DNA of 64,000 nt from Burkholderia sp. WSM2232 (GCF_000472545.1 NZ_AWZV01000019.1:1-64000), one strand, 5' to 3'. Shown: positions 1-8,784, counted from the first letter of the stretch. The notes: generated by a model from the letters alone, not told the origin. A program made the numbers and translations.

Positions 1-167
1 AGGGCGCGCCACCAGCCGGTGCCGCATGGTGCGTGCCTGATGGGCTTGGCGGGTCGCCGATTGGCGCTGTTGTTTGTTGCCGCTTGTCGCCGCCGATTAT
101 CGAAGTCGCCGGTTTCTACGGCGCTTATCTGCGCCCTTTATCCTTTATCCGTGCCGCGTACCGCAGC
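1..167. other. Window-edge stretch without a recognised gene
   Basis: No coding region here could be tied to a family. One plus-strand frame reads a short peptide that stops at 38-40 and could be the last codons of a gene beginning outside the window, but it is too short to judge. Long open frames across this stretch are antisense shadows of the quiC-like gene or products of the repeat that follows. Confidence 0.3.
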
Positions 168-271
168 CCCGCCGCCTACCTGCGCCGCCTACCTGCGCCG
201 CCTACCTGCGCCGCCTACCTGCGCCGCCTACCTGCGCCGCCTACCTGCGCCGCCTACCTGCGCCGCCTACC
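168..271. repeat. 13-bp tandem repeat, about 8 copies
   Basis: Seven perfect head-to-tail copies of TGCGCCGCCTACC lie at 181-271, with a degenerate copy at 168-180 and a decayed one after 271. The unit is not a multiple of three. On the minus strand each unit contains TAG, and the stop codon of the quiC-like gene (267-269) lies inside the last perfect copy, so the array forms the 3' end and downstream flank of that gene. Slipped-strand copy-number change is expected for such an array. Confidence 0.95.
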
Positions 272-2150
272 TACGCCGCTGCGCCTGGGCCGCGAGCCGC
301 ACCGCCGCGTTTCCCGCGCCGTAGCCGTCATAGCCGCCGCGCCGCTCGACGATCTCCATGAAAAAGCGCTGATCCAGCTGTTCCGTGTAGGCGTGGAAGA
401 ATTCCCCACCGCGCTCATCGCGGTCGTACAGGATGTTGTGCTCCCGCAGCGCTTCGAGCATGTCGTCCGGCAACGCGTAACGGGCGGCAAGATCGTCGTA
501 GTAATTGCGTGGAATGCGCAGCACCGGCAGGCCGTCGGCAGCGAATTGAGCAACTGCGCCGAAAATGTCGCCAGTGCTGAACGCCACATGGTTCAGACCG
601 GAGCCGTGATAGGTGTGCAGCGCCTCGGCCACCGCCGTGTGATGATCCACGGAAGCATTCAGCACCACGCGCACCGAACCGTCGCGACTGCGCAACGCGC
701 GGCTGCGCACGAGGCCATACGGATCGGGCACGAGTACGCCGGGCTCCGCCTGAAAACCGAACGCCGTGCGCAGAAACAGCACCCACGTATCCAGCGAATT
801 GGCCGGCACCGCAAGGCATACGTGATCGATGCGGCTAAGCGGCCCGACCTCCGCAGGACCGTTGACGTCCGTAAGCACGAAATCGGCCTCGAACAGCGTG
901 GGCTGGTCGGGCGTTTCGTCGACGAAGTAGTTGAGGCTGCCGTCCGGCGCCTGCACGGCGGGCACGACGCGCTCGTTAGGGCCGACCTGACCGGAGAACG
1001 GCGCATAGCCGAAGCCGGCGGCGCGCTGGAATGCCTGCCGCGCGTCGTCGACGCGAAACGCCGAGGCGCACAGCGACAAACCGTGTTGCTGGAAGAACGC
1101 ATTGGCGAACGAGTCAGGCTCCGCGTTCAGCACGATCGAAGCTGCGCCATGCTGATACAGCGTCACATCTTTCGAACGATGCTGGCCTGCCTGGCGAAAG
1201 CGCAGCTTGCCGAGCCAGTCGGCCAGATGCGCGCGCGTGGTGTGATCCACCGCAAATTCGAGGAACTGATAGCCGACGTGCGCGGGCGCGGCCGGCGACT
1301 CGTAAAGCTCGCCTACCGTTTCGCGCCTGCTTTCCAGCAACGCGCGCGTCTGCTCCTCGAGAAACAGCAGGGAGCGATGCCCGTCGGCAGCGGTGATCGT
1401 GGTTGGCGCCGCGCGAAAACCGTCGTTGAAAATTTCCAGCGAAAGCGGGCCCTTGTAGCCCGCTTTGACGACCTGAGCCGTGAAGTTCGCCACGTCGAAA
1501 TCGCCCTGGCCCGGAAAGCAGCGGTAATGGCGGCTCCATTCCAGCACATCCATTGCAAGCCTCGGCGCGTCGGCGATCTGTACGAACGCAATGCGCTCGC
1601 CCGGAATGTCGGCGATACCTTCGACGCTGTCGTTAAGCGACAGCGTGTGAAAACTGTCGAGCACGAGTCCGAGATGAGGGTGATTCACCGCGTTCACCAG
1701 CTTCCACGCATGCCGGTAAGTCTTGACATGCCTGCCCCATGCAAGCGCCTCGTACCCGGCTATCACGCCGGCCGCCTCGGCCGCCTGCGCGAGCGCGCCG
1801 AGCTGGTCGGTCATCAGCGCGTCGTCGCAGATGGTGTCCGGCGACACGTTGCTGCACACCAGAATGCGATCTGTGCCCAGTTCGTGCATCACGTCGAACT
1901 TGCGTTTCGCCCGGTCGAGATTGCGTGCGAGGCGCTCGGCGCTCACGCCGTCGAAGTCGCGAAACGGCTGGAACAGCATGATTTTCAGGCCGAGGTCTTC
2001 AGCAATGCGCCGCACGTCGGCGGGCGAACCGTCGAAATACAGCAGATCGTTCTCGAAGATTTCGACGCCCTCGAAGCCGGCCGCCTGGATCGCGGTCAGC
2101 TTCTCGACGAGGGTGCCGCTGATCGACACGGTGGCAATGGAACGTTGCAT
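267..2150 (-). CDS. quiC: Bifunctional sugar-isomerase-fold/HPPD-like 3-dehydroshikimate dehydratase
   Basis: The 627-residue protein is a two-part fusion. Residues ~1-275 form an AP-endonuclease-2/xylose-isomerase TIM barrel with plausible metal-ligand segments (YEALAWG, LVLDSFHTLS, LSLEIFND). Residues ~290-610 carry two VOC modules like 4-hydroxyphenylpyruvate dioxygenase (the second begins RIDHVCLAVP). This layout is that of QuiC-type 3-dehydroshikimate dehydratases, which convert dehydroshikimate to protocatechuate. I chose the ATG at 2150 because AGGAG sits 7 bases upstream; an in-frame ATG five codons earlier has no such site. It is divergent from dehydroquinase and quinate/shikimate dehydrogenase genes, which supports the role. 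The last residues and the stop codon run into a 13-bp tandem repeat. The role of the VOC half is not shown by the sequence. Confidence 0.85.
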   Translation of the reverse strand: MQRSIATVSISGTLVEKLTAIQAAGFEGVEIFENDLLYFDGSPADVRRIAEDLGLKIMLFQPFRDFDGVSAERLARNLDRAKRKFDVMHELGTDRILVCSNVSPDTICDDALMTDQLGALAQAAEAAGVIAGYEALAWGRHVKTYRHAWKLVNAVNHPHLGLVLDSFHTLSLNDSVEGIADIPGERIAFVQIADAPRLAMDVLEWSRHYRCFPGQGDFDVANFTAQVVKAGYKGPLSLEIFNDGFRAAPTTITAADGHRSLLFLEEQTRALLESRRETVGELYESPAAPAHVGYQFLEFAVDHTTRAHLADWLGKLRFRQAGQHRSKDVTLYQHGAASIVLNAEPDSFANAFFQQHGLSLCASAFRVDDARQAFQRAAGFGYAPFSGQVGPNERVVPAVQAPDGSLNYFVDETPDQPTLFEADFVLTDVNGPAEVGPLSRIDHVCLAVPANSLDTWVLFLRTAFGFQAEPGVLVPDPYGLVRSRALRSRDGSVRVVLNASVDHHTAVAEALHTYHGSGLNHVAFSTGDIFGAVAQFAADGLPVLRIPRNYYDDLAARYALPDDMLEALREHNILYDRDERGGEFFHAYTEQLDQRFFMEIVERRGGYDGYGAGNAAVRLAAQAQRRR

Positions 2151-2322
2151 AAACAGCTCCTGCAAAAACAGTCGGACGGCCGCGGGCGGTGCGCACGGCA
2201 GTGATACGCCGGCGTTCGCGCGGCGATGTTGCGATGCGCAAATGGGCTAGTTCGTTACCTGAGCAGCAAGCCGCGGGCAAAGATTGCTCACAATAAGCGC
2301 ATTTTTTCGACAGCATATACAA

Positions 2323-2336
2323 ACTAACTAGATGGT
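2323..2336. promoter_or_regulatory. Candidate TetR-type operator in divergent quinate promoter
   Basis: ACTAACTAGATGGT is an imperfect 14-bp dyad (10 of 14 positions symmetric) in the 417-bp region between the divergent quiC and aroQ genes. A related CTAACT/GGT arrangement occurs on the minus strand at about 3943-3956, just before the MFS gene. I infer a site for the TetR regulator encoded at the cluster's right end. The rest of 2151-2567 holds no gene I can support. Confidence 0.3.
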
Positions 2337-2567
2337 ACAAATTCGGATAAACCCCGAATGACGCGGACGGCTCATGAGCGCACACTGCGGCTATGTTGAG
2401 AGGCGTTGCGGGTCGGTGGCCGTGCGCTTCCTGTTTCACCATGTTCCACTTTTGCAGCTACGGTGCAGGGAAGCGGAGTAAGTGCTGTGCATGAGAACGC
2501 AGTGGTGCGCTCAGGCGCGAACTCCGGATTCAGTGCACGCGCTGGCTCCGGCTCACAGGAGACCATC

Positions 2568-3023
2568 ATGAGTTTCGCGTCAGTACTGGTCCTCAACGGA
2601 CCGAACCTCAACCTGCTCGGCACACGCGAGCCGGCCATCTATGGCTCGGAGACGCTGGACGACGTGGCCCGGCTGTGCCGCGACGCCGGCGAGCGCCTCC
2701 AGCTGTCGGTCGATTTCTGTCAGTCGAATGCCGAGCACCAGTTGATCGACTGGCTGCATGCGGCGCGCACGAAGGTCGACGGCATCGTGATCAATCCGGC
2801 CGCTTACACGCATACGTCGGTGGCAATTGCCGACGCGCTCACTGCAATCGAAAAGCCCGTGATCGAAGTGCATATTTCAAACGTGCATCGGCGCGAGGCA
2901 TTCCGGCATCACTCGTATGTGTCCGCAGTGGCGGACGCAATCATTGTTGGTTGCGGTACCCAAGGCTATGTGCTCGCGCTCGAGCGAATGGCCACCATAC
3001 TCAGGAATAGGGCGGCAAAATGA
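2568..3023 (+). CDS. aroQ: 3-dehydroquinate dehydratase, type II
   Basis: This 151-residue protein has the normal length and layout of type II dehydroquinases, the dodecameric enzymes that interconvert 3-dehydroquinate and 3-dehydroshikimate. The N-terminal NGPNLNLLGTREPAIYG segment carries the catalytic Tyr loop, and EVHISNVHRREAFRHHS carries the active-site His region. The ATG at 2568 follows CAGGAG at a normal distance; the frame stays open upstream but shows no family similarity there. The stop overlaps the next gene's start (ATGA), so the two are translationally coupled. With the dehydratase and dehydrogenase around it, I infer a catabolic isozyme for quinate breakdown rather than the biosynthetic copy. 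Confidence 0.93.
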   Translation: MSFASVLVLNGPNLNLLGTREPAIYGSETLDDVARLCRDAGERLQLSVDFCQSNAEHQLIDWLHAARTKVDGIVINPAAYTHTSVAIADALTAIEKPVIEVHISNVHRREAFRHHSYVSAVADAIIVGCGTQGYVLALERMATILRNRAAK

Positions 3024-3910
3024 ACACAAACGCGAACCCGCAAGCCACCGCGGAATCGTATCTGGTCGGTCTGATCGGCGCAGGCATCGGCGGCTCGCTG
3101 AGCCCCGCAATGCACGAGGAAGAAGGCAGCCGGCTGGGCCTGCATTATGTGTACCGCCGCATCGATCTGGAAGCGCTGAAACTCGACGTTGCGGCACTGC
3201 CCGACCTGCTGCTTGCCGCGGAACGCATGGGCTTCAACGGTCTGAACATCACGTATCCGTGCAAGCAGGCGGTCATTCCTCTGCTCGACGAATTGTCCGA
3301 CGATGCCCGCGCGCTGGGTGCCGTCAACACCGTGCTTTTCAAGGACGGCAAGCGCATCGGCCACAACACGGACTGGTCCGGCTTCGCCCGCGCTTTTCAA
3401 CGCGGCTTGCCTGACGCGTCGCTAGAACGCGTCGTGCAACTGGGCGCCGGCGGCGCAGGCGCGGCGGTCGCGCATGCGGCCCTCACGATGGGCGCGCAAA
3501 CGCTGACCTTGTTCGACGTCGACGCAGCACGCGCCGCATCGCTTGCCGCAGAGCTGCAAAAGCGCTTTGCCGACCGCACCGTGACAGCCGGCGAATCGTC
3601 CGACGCAGCGCTCGGAGCAACACTGGCCGCCGCAAACGGGCTGATTCACGCGACGCCCACGGGCATGGCCAAACTGCCTGGACTGCCGCTGCCCGCCGAA
3701 TTGCTGCATCGCGACCTGTGGGTCGCGGACATCGTCTATTTCCCGATTCGCACCGCGTTGTTGCAGGCGGCCGAAGCGCTCGGCTGCCGCACGCTGACGG
3801 GCGGCGGAATGGCGGTGTATCAGGCAGTCGACGCCATGCGCATTTTCACGGGACGGGAGCCCGATGCCGAGCGCGTCTACACCCATTTTCAGTCGTTGCT
3901 GGAACGCTAA
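3020..3910 (+). CDS. Quinate/shikimate dehydrogenase, NAD-type (AroE/QsuD family)
   Basis: The 296-residue protein is a shikimate dehydrogenase homologue. It has the substrate segment GGSLSPAMHEEE, the NITYPCKQ motif with the catalytic Lys, the dinucleotide loop GAGGAGAA, and a C-terminal GGGMAVYQAVDA helix. After the second strand it has LFDVDAARAA, with Asp where NADPH-dependent AroE enzymes carry a basic NRT-type motif. This resembles Corynebacterium QsuD and predicts NAD preference. It overlaps aroQ by four bases and precedes an MFS importer, so the expected task is oxidation of quinate and/or shikimate to the 3-dehydro acids. Which substrate dominates cannot be read from the sequence. 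Confidence 0.88.
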   Translation: MNTNANPQATAESYLVGLIGAGIGGSLSPAMHEEEGSRLGLHYVYRRIDLEALKLDVAALPDLLLAAERMGFNGLNITYPCKQAVIPLLDELSDDARALGAVNTVLFKDGKRIGHNTDWSGFARAFQRGLPDASLERVVQLGAGGAGAAVAHAALTMGAQTLTLFDVDAARAASLAAELQKRFADRTVTAGESSDAALGATLAAANGLIHATPTGMAKLPGLPLPAELLHRDLWVADIVYFPIRTALLQAAEALGCRTLTGGGMAVYQAVDAMRIFTGREPDAERVYTHFQSLLER

Positions 3911-3968
3911 CCGGTTGCGCACGCCGGTAAATGACGGATACCTAATCAGTTAGAGGAGACGAAAACCC

Positions 3969-5345
3969 ATGCCGCAACCCAGCCAATCCAGCCCGGCCGA
4001 CGCAACGCGTCAAGCCGGCGCGCCTACGACTGCGAACACCAGTAAGGCGCGCCGTTCGAACGCGCGTTATCAGATACTTGGGCTGCTCGCCGTCGGCACC
4101 ATGATTAACTATCTGGACCGTACGGTCCTCGGCATTGCCGCACCGCAATTGACCAAAGAACTCGGCATTAACGCCGCAATGATGGGCCTGCTGTTCTCGG
4201 TGTTCTCGTGGAGCTACGTTGCTTCGCAAATTCCCGGTGGCCTGTTTCTCGACCGTTTCGGCAGCAAGCTGACGTATTTCCTGTCCATGACGCTCTGGTC
4301 GCTTTGCACGCTCGCGCAAGGGCTGGTGCACGGCATTGCGGGACTATTCGTGTTCCGTCTTGGTCTGGGTGTTTCAGAGGCGCCGTGCTTTCCGACCAAT
4401 AGCCGCGTCGTGGCCACGTGGTTCCCGCAAAGCGAACGCGCGATGGCGACAGGCACCTACACTGTCGGCGAATACATCGGGCTCGCGTTTTTCAGCCCGT
4501 TCCTCTTCATGCTGATGGGCGCATTCGGCTGGCGCTCGCTGTTCTACGTGGTGGGCGGCGTGGGCATCGTGTTCGGCGGCATCTGGTGGCTGATGTATCG
4601 CGAACCGCGCGATCATCCGTCGGCGAATCAGGCTGAACTCGACTACATCGAGGCAGGCGGCGGCCTCACGCAGCGGCACGGCGCTGCCGCAAGCGCGGGA
4701 ACGGCGCCCGCGAAGAGCGGTTTCGAATGGCGCACCATTGGCCGCCTGCTCAAGCATCGTCAACTGACGGGCATCTGCCTCGGCCAGTTCGCCGGCAACT
4801 CGACGCTCGTGTTCTTTCTCACGTGGTTCCCGACCTACCTCGCCACCGAGCGTCATATGGGCTGGCTGAAGATCGGCTTCTTCGCGATCATGCCGTTCAT
4901 CGCGGCGTCGGTAGGTGTGATGTTCGGCGGCCTCTTTTCCGACTGGCTGTTGCGTCGCGGCAAGTCGGCAAACGTTGCGCGCAAGCTGCCGATCATCGCT
5001 GGTTTGCTGCTCGCCTCGACGATCATTCTCGCTAACTACGTAGAGAGCAATGTCGCCGTGATCGCGATTCTCTCCGTGGCGTTTTTTGCGCAGGGCATGG
5101 CTGCGCTCGGCTGGACGCTGGTGTCGGATATCGCGCCTGAAGGGCTGTTGGGTGTGACCGGCGGCATCTTCAACTTCGCCGCGAACCTGGCCGGCATCGT
5201 GACGCCGCTCGTGGTCGGCTTCATTGTCGCCGCGACGGGATCGTTTGTTGGTGCGCTGGTATTTATCGGCGTCGTGGCGCTGATTGGCGCGCTGTCGTAC
5301 ATCTTCATTGTCGGCGACATCAAGCGGATCGTGCTGGTGCACTAA
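3969..5345 (+). CDS. MFS transporter, anion:cation symporter family (probable quinate/shikimate uptake)
   Basis: This 458-residue, 12-helix major facilitator has the ACS-family signatures: a first helix ending NYLDRTVLGIAAP and a conserved helix-4/5 segment GLGVSEAPCFPTNSRVV. The N terminus is a polar, Ala/Thr-rich cytoplasmic tail of ~30 residues. AGGAG lies about 10 bases before the ATG. It is the last gene of the aroQ-dehydrogenase-transporter run and ends before a strong terminator. ACS members carry organic anions such as hexuronates, glucarate and aromatic or hydroaromatic acids. Assignment of quinate or shikimate rests on context only. Confidence 0.85.
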   Translation: MPQPSQSSPADATRQAGAPTTANTSKARRSNARYQILGLLAVGTMINYLDRTVLGIAAPQLTKELGINAAMMGLLFSVFSWSYVASQIPGGLFLDRFGSKLTYFLSMTLWSLCTLAQGLVHGIAGLFVFRLGLGVSEAPCFPTNSRVVATWFPQSERAMATGTYTVGEYIGLAFFSPFLFMLMGAFGWRSLFYVVGGVGIVFGGIWWLMYREPRDHPSANQAELDYIEAGGGLTQRHGAAASAGTAPAKSGFEWRTIGRLLKHRQLTGICLGQFAGNSTLVFFLTWFPTYLATERHMGWLKIGFFAIMPFIAASVGVMFGGLFSDWLLRRGKSANVARKLPIIAGLLLASTIILANYVESNVAVIAILSVAFFAQGMAALGWTLVSDIAPEGLLGVTGGIFNFAANLAGIVTPLVVGFIVAATGSFVGALVFIGVVALIGALSYIFIVGDIKRIVLVH

Positions 5346-5391
5346 GCGCTCTTACGAGGCAGGCGCAGGCCGCAGCAGAAGTGCAATAATG

Positions 5392-5423
5392 AACGGGACG
5401 TGGCGCGAGCCACGTCCCGTTTT
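5392..5423. terminator. Bidirectional rho-independent terminator
   Basis: A perfect 13-bp stem (AACGGGACGTGGC at 5392-5404 with its complement at 5409-5421) around a GCGA tetraloop is followed by TTTT. It lies between the converging MFS and TetR genes, so it can end transcripts from both sides. Confidence 0.9.
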
Positions 5424-5454
5424 GCATTTGCTGACCCACCGGCAGTGACTTGGC

Positions 5455-6180
5455 TCAGTCTTCCTTGCGCACAAAACGCAAGACAGCATCCACGATCATC
5501 GCGCGATGACGCGCGCGCAATCGCGGATGCGACGGATCGCGCCCAAACGCCGTGCCGAACGTATGACGATTGCCCACGCGATGAAAGCACAGAGAACTGA
5601 TCAGCAGATGCAGGTCGATGGCGTCGACGTCGCTGCGAAACTGGCCCGTCGCCACGCCGCGCGCAAGTAGATCTTCGATCGTGTGGATGACGGTGACGTT
5701 GCGGCCTTTGAAACTCTTCACCTGCTCGACATACTTTGCGCCGTTGATGTTCTCGATCGTCACGAGGCGCACGAAGTCGCGCTGGCGGTCGTGATAGTCG
5801 AACGTGAATTCGACGAGCGCGCGCATGCCTTCCACCGGGTCAAGTTCGCTCACATGCAGGTCCTGCTCGAGCGCGCGAATGTCGCCGTACACCTTCTCGA
5901 GCACCGCCTGATACAGGCCCTCCTTGCTGCCGAAGTAGTAGTACAGCATGCGCTTGGTGGTGTTGGTGCGCTCCGCGATGGCGTCCACGCGCGCGCCCGT
6001 CAGTCCCATCGCGGAGAATTCCTGCGTGGCGACATCCAGAATGTTGCGCTTGGTCTGCTCGGGGTCGTACTTGCGGCGCGCGTCGGTACGTCGGGCCTCG
6101 CTGCGTCGCGCGTCCTTCGGCGGCGCGCCGGACGCAATGCCGTTGGTATCGGATTCGGCTGCCTTGCTTCCCTTTTTCAT
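5455..6180 (-). CDS. TetR/AcrR family transcriptional regulator
   Basis: This is a 241-residue regulator. After a basic, low-complexity N-terminal tail of ~38 residues it has a typical TetR helix-turn-helix (ILDVATQEFSAMGLTGARV, then IAERTNTTKRMLYYYFGSKE at ~68-87). The remaining ~150 residues form the variable effector-binding and dimerisation region. It converges on the quinate/shikimate genes across a shared terminator, which suggests it controls them; candidate dyads lie upstream of aroQ and of the MFS gene. The ligand is unknown. It is separated by ~150 bp from the FAD oxidoreductase gene on the same strand. Confidence 0.88.
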   Translation of the reverse strand: MKKGSKAAESDTNGIASGAPPKDARRSEARRTDARRKYDPEQTKRNILDVATQEFSAMGLTGARVDAIAERTNTTKRMLYYYFGSKEGLYQAVLEKVYGDIRALEQDLHVSELDPVEGMRALVEFTFDYHDRQRDFVRLVTIENINGAKYVEQVKSFKGRNVTVIHTIEDLLARGVATGQFRSDVDAIDLHLLISSLCFHRVGNRHTFGTAFGRDPSHPRLRARHRAMIVDAVLRFVRKED

Positions 6181-6331
6181 TGTGTATTCGAGCTGTTCGA
6201 GCGGCGATGACGGCGCATTCTAGCATGCGGGAAACAGGCTCCCGCGCGCGTTCTGGCGCCTTTCGGCGCGTTAGGCCCTGCGCTCATCTGTCTCACGATG
6301 CGGGCAAACGCGGCATGTTTGCACGCCGGTT

Positions 6332-7621
6332 TCAAACGGTATGGCGAGTCCGCCGGCGACGTGCGGCCAACGCATCGCGCGTTTGCATCGCGGTGTAGGT
6401 CAACTGCGCAGCGGCGAGTCCGAGCGCGCCGTATGCAGGTGTGAGCCCGAATGCGGCGAACGCTTCGGGCACCGGGCGCTCGCCCGCAATGGCCGCGGCC
6501 AGCAGTTCGCCCGCGACGGTGGTCGGCGCCATGCCATGTCCGCCGAAGCCGACGGCATGCCAGACGCCGTCCACGCTGCGGCCGATTTGCGGCATCTTGT
6601 GACGCGCGTAGCTCATCAGGCCGCCCCACGCGTAATCGACACGCACGTCATGTAGTTGCGGATACACCTTCAGCAGGTCGCGCCGCAGTAAGCGCGCAAT
6701 GATCTCCGGCGCGCGGTCGCGCACTGAGATGCGGCCGCCCCACAGAATGCGCGTGTCGGGCAAAGGCCGGTAGTAGTCGAACGCGAAGCGGGTGTCGTAG
6801 ACGGCCGCACGCGTGCCGATCGCATCCTGCAGACGCGCGCCGAGCGGTTCGGTAGCCATCACGTAAGTGGCAATGGGCAGCACCGCACGTTCCACTTTTG
6901 CGTACACGTTGCGCGCGTAACCGCCGCCAGCCATCACCACATGCCGCGCGTCGACGGCGCCTTGCGGCGTATGCACGATAAAGCCCGCACCGTCGCGCTG
7001 CAAACGCACCACGGGCGACTGCTCGTGAATCTGCACGCCGGCACGGGCTGCTGCATGCGCGACGCCGAGCACGTATTTCAGCGGATGAAAGTGAAAAGCG
7101 TTGCGCTCAAAAAGGCCGCCGTGGTAGCGGCGCGTCTTCAGTTGCGAGGCAAGCTGGTCAGCGCTCAGCGGTTCCCAGTCCACGCCGAACGAATCGCGCA
7201 TCAGGCGCCGTTGTGCGTCGAGCCGCGCGGGTTCGTCGAACCAGTTGGCGAGAATCACCCCGGCGTCGGTCGCATCGCAATCCATGCGATAGCGCGCGAT
7301 GCGGGCGCGCATCAGATCGACGGCCTCGACGGTGAGCGCATACAGCTCGCGCGCGCGAGCCGCACCCAGCGTGTTAAGCAGATCGGCGCAATCGAGGCTG
7401 TAGCCGCCGAACACGAAGCCGCCGTTGCGTCCGGACGCACCGAAACCGACTTGCCGCGCTTCGAGCACGGCCACATTCGTGAGGCCGCGCTCCGCAAGCC
7501 CCAGTGCGGTGGAAAGTCCTGCCAGCCCGCCGCCCACGATGCAAACGTCGATGCTTTGCCGCCCGGCAAGCGGCGCGTATGCAGACGAACGGGCGACAGT
7601 GGCTTCGTAGAAGTTTTCCAT
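6332..7621 (-). CDS. FAD-dependent oxidoreductase, DAO family (PuuB/OrdL-like)
   Basis: The 429-residue flavoprotein has an N-terminal dinucleotide fold (DVCIVGGGLAGLSTALGLAE) followed by FGASGRNGG, the FAD-contact motif of gamma-glutamylputrescine oxidase and related amine or imino-acid oxidases. It ends with the family's GVWHAVGFGGHGMAPTTVAG segment. It lies 57 bp downstream of the keto-deoxy-acid dehydratase gene on the same strand, so the two probably share a transcript. The substrate is unknown; an amino or imino acid feeding 2-oxoglutarate semialdehyde is one idea consistent with the neighbour. No clear Shine-Dalgarno site precedes the ATG. Confidence 0.8.
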   Translation of the reverse strand: MENFYEATVARSSAYAPLAGRQSIDVCIVGGGLAGLSTALGLAERGLTNVAVLEARQVGFGASGRNGGFVFGGYSLDCADLLNTLGAARARELYALTVEAVDLMRARIARYRMDCDATDAGVILANWFDEPARLDAQRRLMRDSFGVDWEPLSADQLASQLKTRRYHGGLFERNAFHFHPLKYVLGVAHAAARAGVQIHEQSPVVRLQRDGAGFIVHTPQGAVDARHVVMAGGGYARNVYAKVERAVLPIATYVMATEPLGARLQDAIGTRAAVYDTRFAFDYYRPLPDTRILWGGRISVRDRAPEIIARLLRRDLLKVYPQLHDVRVDYAWGGLMSYARHKMPQIGRSVDGVWHAVGFGGHGMAPTTVAGELLAAAIAGERPVPEAFAAFGLTPAYGALGLAAAQLTYTAMQTRDALAARRRRTRHTV

Positions 7622-7678
7622 GGCGGCTAGCGTAGCGGCAACACATGCCCGCGTCCAGCCGCTTGCCGCTGCCGGGCC

Positions 7679-8611
7679 TTATTTGCCCCAGCGCAGCACT
7701 AGCGGATCGAGCCGTCGCGCGATCTTCAGCAATCCTTCGCGGGTGGCGGGATGCATCGCAGGCAGCGGATGGCGCACCGCGTCCGAGCGAATCACGCCGC
7801 CTTCCTTCATCAGCGCCTTGCACGATGCGAGACCGCCCTGGCGGTTCTCATAGTTGATGAGCGGCAGCCATTGCTGATAATGCGCGGCGGCCGCTTCTGT
7901 GTCGCCGGCCGCATAGGCGTCGACAATCAGGCGGATGCCGTCCGCATAACCGCCGCCGGTCATGGAACCCGTTGCGCCTGCATCGAGATCGGCCATCAGC
8001 GTGATCGCCTCTTCACCGTCCCAGGGGCCGACAATCGCGTCGCCGCCCAACTGGATGAGCTCGCGCAGCTTGTTCGCTGCTTGCGGCACTTCGATCTTGA
8101 AGTACGACACGTGTTCGATCTCGCGGGCCATGCGCGCGAGAAACGGCGCCGACAACGGCGTGCCGCTAACCGGCGCGTCCTGGATCATGATCGGAATGTC
8201 GATCGCGTCGGACACGGTGCGATAGAACTCCTCGATGCCGCGCTCGCCGATGCGGATCGTGGCGCCGTGATAGGGCGGCATGATCATGACCATCGCGGCG
8301 CCTGCCTCCTGCGCGCGGCGGCTGCGCTCAGCGCATTGATAGGAACTGAAATGCGTGGTGGTGACGATCACCGGCACGCGGCCCGCCACATGGTCGAGCA
8401 CCACGTGCATCAGCGTATTGCGTTCTTCGTCGGAAAGCGCGAACTGCTCGGAGAAGTTCGCCAGAATGCACAGGCCGTTCGAGCCTGCATCGATCATGAA
8501 GTCGATGCAGCGCTTCTGGCCTTCCAGGTCCAGTTGGCCGGCGTCGTCGAATATCGTAGGAGCGACGGGAAATACGCCGCGCAGTGCGGCGGCATGGGTG
8601 GTCTGGCTCAT
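7679..8611 (-). CDS. L-2-keto-3-deoxyarabonate dehydratase-like protein (DapA family)
   Basis: This 310-residue aldolase-class TIM barrel belongs to the dihydrodipicolinate synthase family. The Schiff-base Lys is in SYFKIEVPQA, and MPPYHGA carries the conserved Tyr region. Long segments (RGVFPVAPTIF, GLCILANFSEQFAL, GPWDGEEAITL, RRLDPLVLRWGK) match my memory of the Azospirillum L-2-keto-3-deoxyarabonate dehydratase, which makes 2-oxoglutarate semialdehyde in oxidative L-arabinose catabolism. It is followed by the FAD oxidoreductase gene and is divergent from a LysR regulator. The other arabinose-pathway enzymes (arabinose dehydrogenase, arabonate dehydratase, semialdehyde dehydrogenase) are not in this window, so a related keto-acid substrate remains possible. 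Confidence 0.75.
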   Translation of the reverse strand: MSQTTHAAALRGVFPVAPTIFDDAGQLDLEGQKRCIDFMIDAGSNGLCILANFSEQFALSDEERNTLMHVVLDHVAGRVPVIVTTTHFSSYQCAERSRRAQEAGAAMVMIMPPYHGATIRIGERGIEEFYRTVSDAIDIPIMIQDAPVSGTPLSAPFLARMAREIEHVSYFKIEVPQAANKLRELIQLGGDAIVGPWDGEEAITLMADLDAGATGSMTGGGYADGIRLIVDAYAAGDTEAAAAHYQQWLPLINYENRQGGLASCKALMKEGGVIRSDAVRHPLPAMHPATREGLLKIARRLDPLVLRWGK

Positions 8612-8641
8612 GATTCAGGCGCCTTTCATATGTTATGGGAT

Positions 8642-8694
8642 CTATAAAGCGGCTATAAAGCGGCAATAAAACGGCTATGAAGCGACTACAAGCG
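8642..8694. repeat. 11-bp near-tandem repeats in divergent promoter
   Basis: Four consecutive 11-bp units (CTATAAAGCGG twice, then CAATAAAACGG and CTATGAAGCGA) and a decayed fifth (CTACAAGCG) lie 30-90 bp upstream of the dehydratase gene and 90-140 bp upstream of the LysR gene. The period is close to one helical turn, as expected for repeated binding sites on one face of the DNA. They may be LysR-regulator contacts or upstream promoter elements. Confidence 0.75.
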
Positions 8695-8784
8695 TCTCCA
8701 CAACCGACTATACGGCTCTACAACTCGCGGGTATATTGAATTGTTTCCATCCTTTGATCGCTTTTACGACTCACCGCCGCACTC

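Noticed and set aside
181..271. CRISPR array
   Set aside because: The 13-bp units are directly tandem with no spacers and no cas genes.
33..2204. A 723-codon plus-strand open frame over the quiC-like gene
   Set aside because: It is the antisense shadow of a well-supported enzyme and shows no family similarity; long antisense frames are common in GC-rich DNA.
6240..6300. Terminator-like GC hairpins after the FAD oxidoreductase gene
   Set aside because: The best stem is only about five base pairs with no T-tract, so I did not call a terminator.
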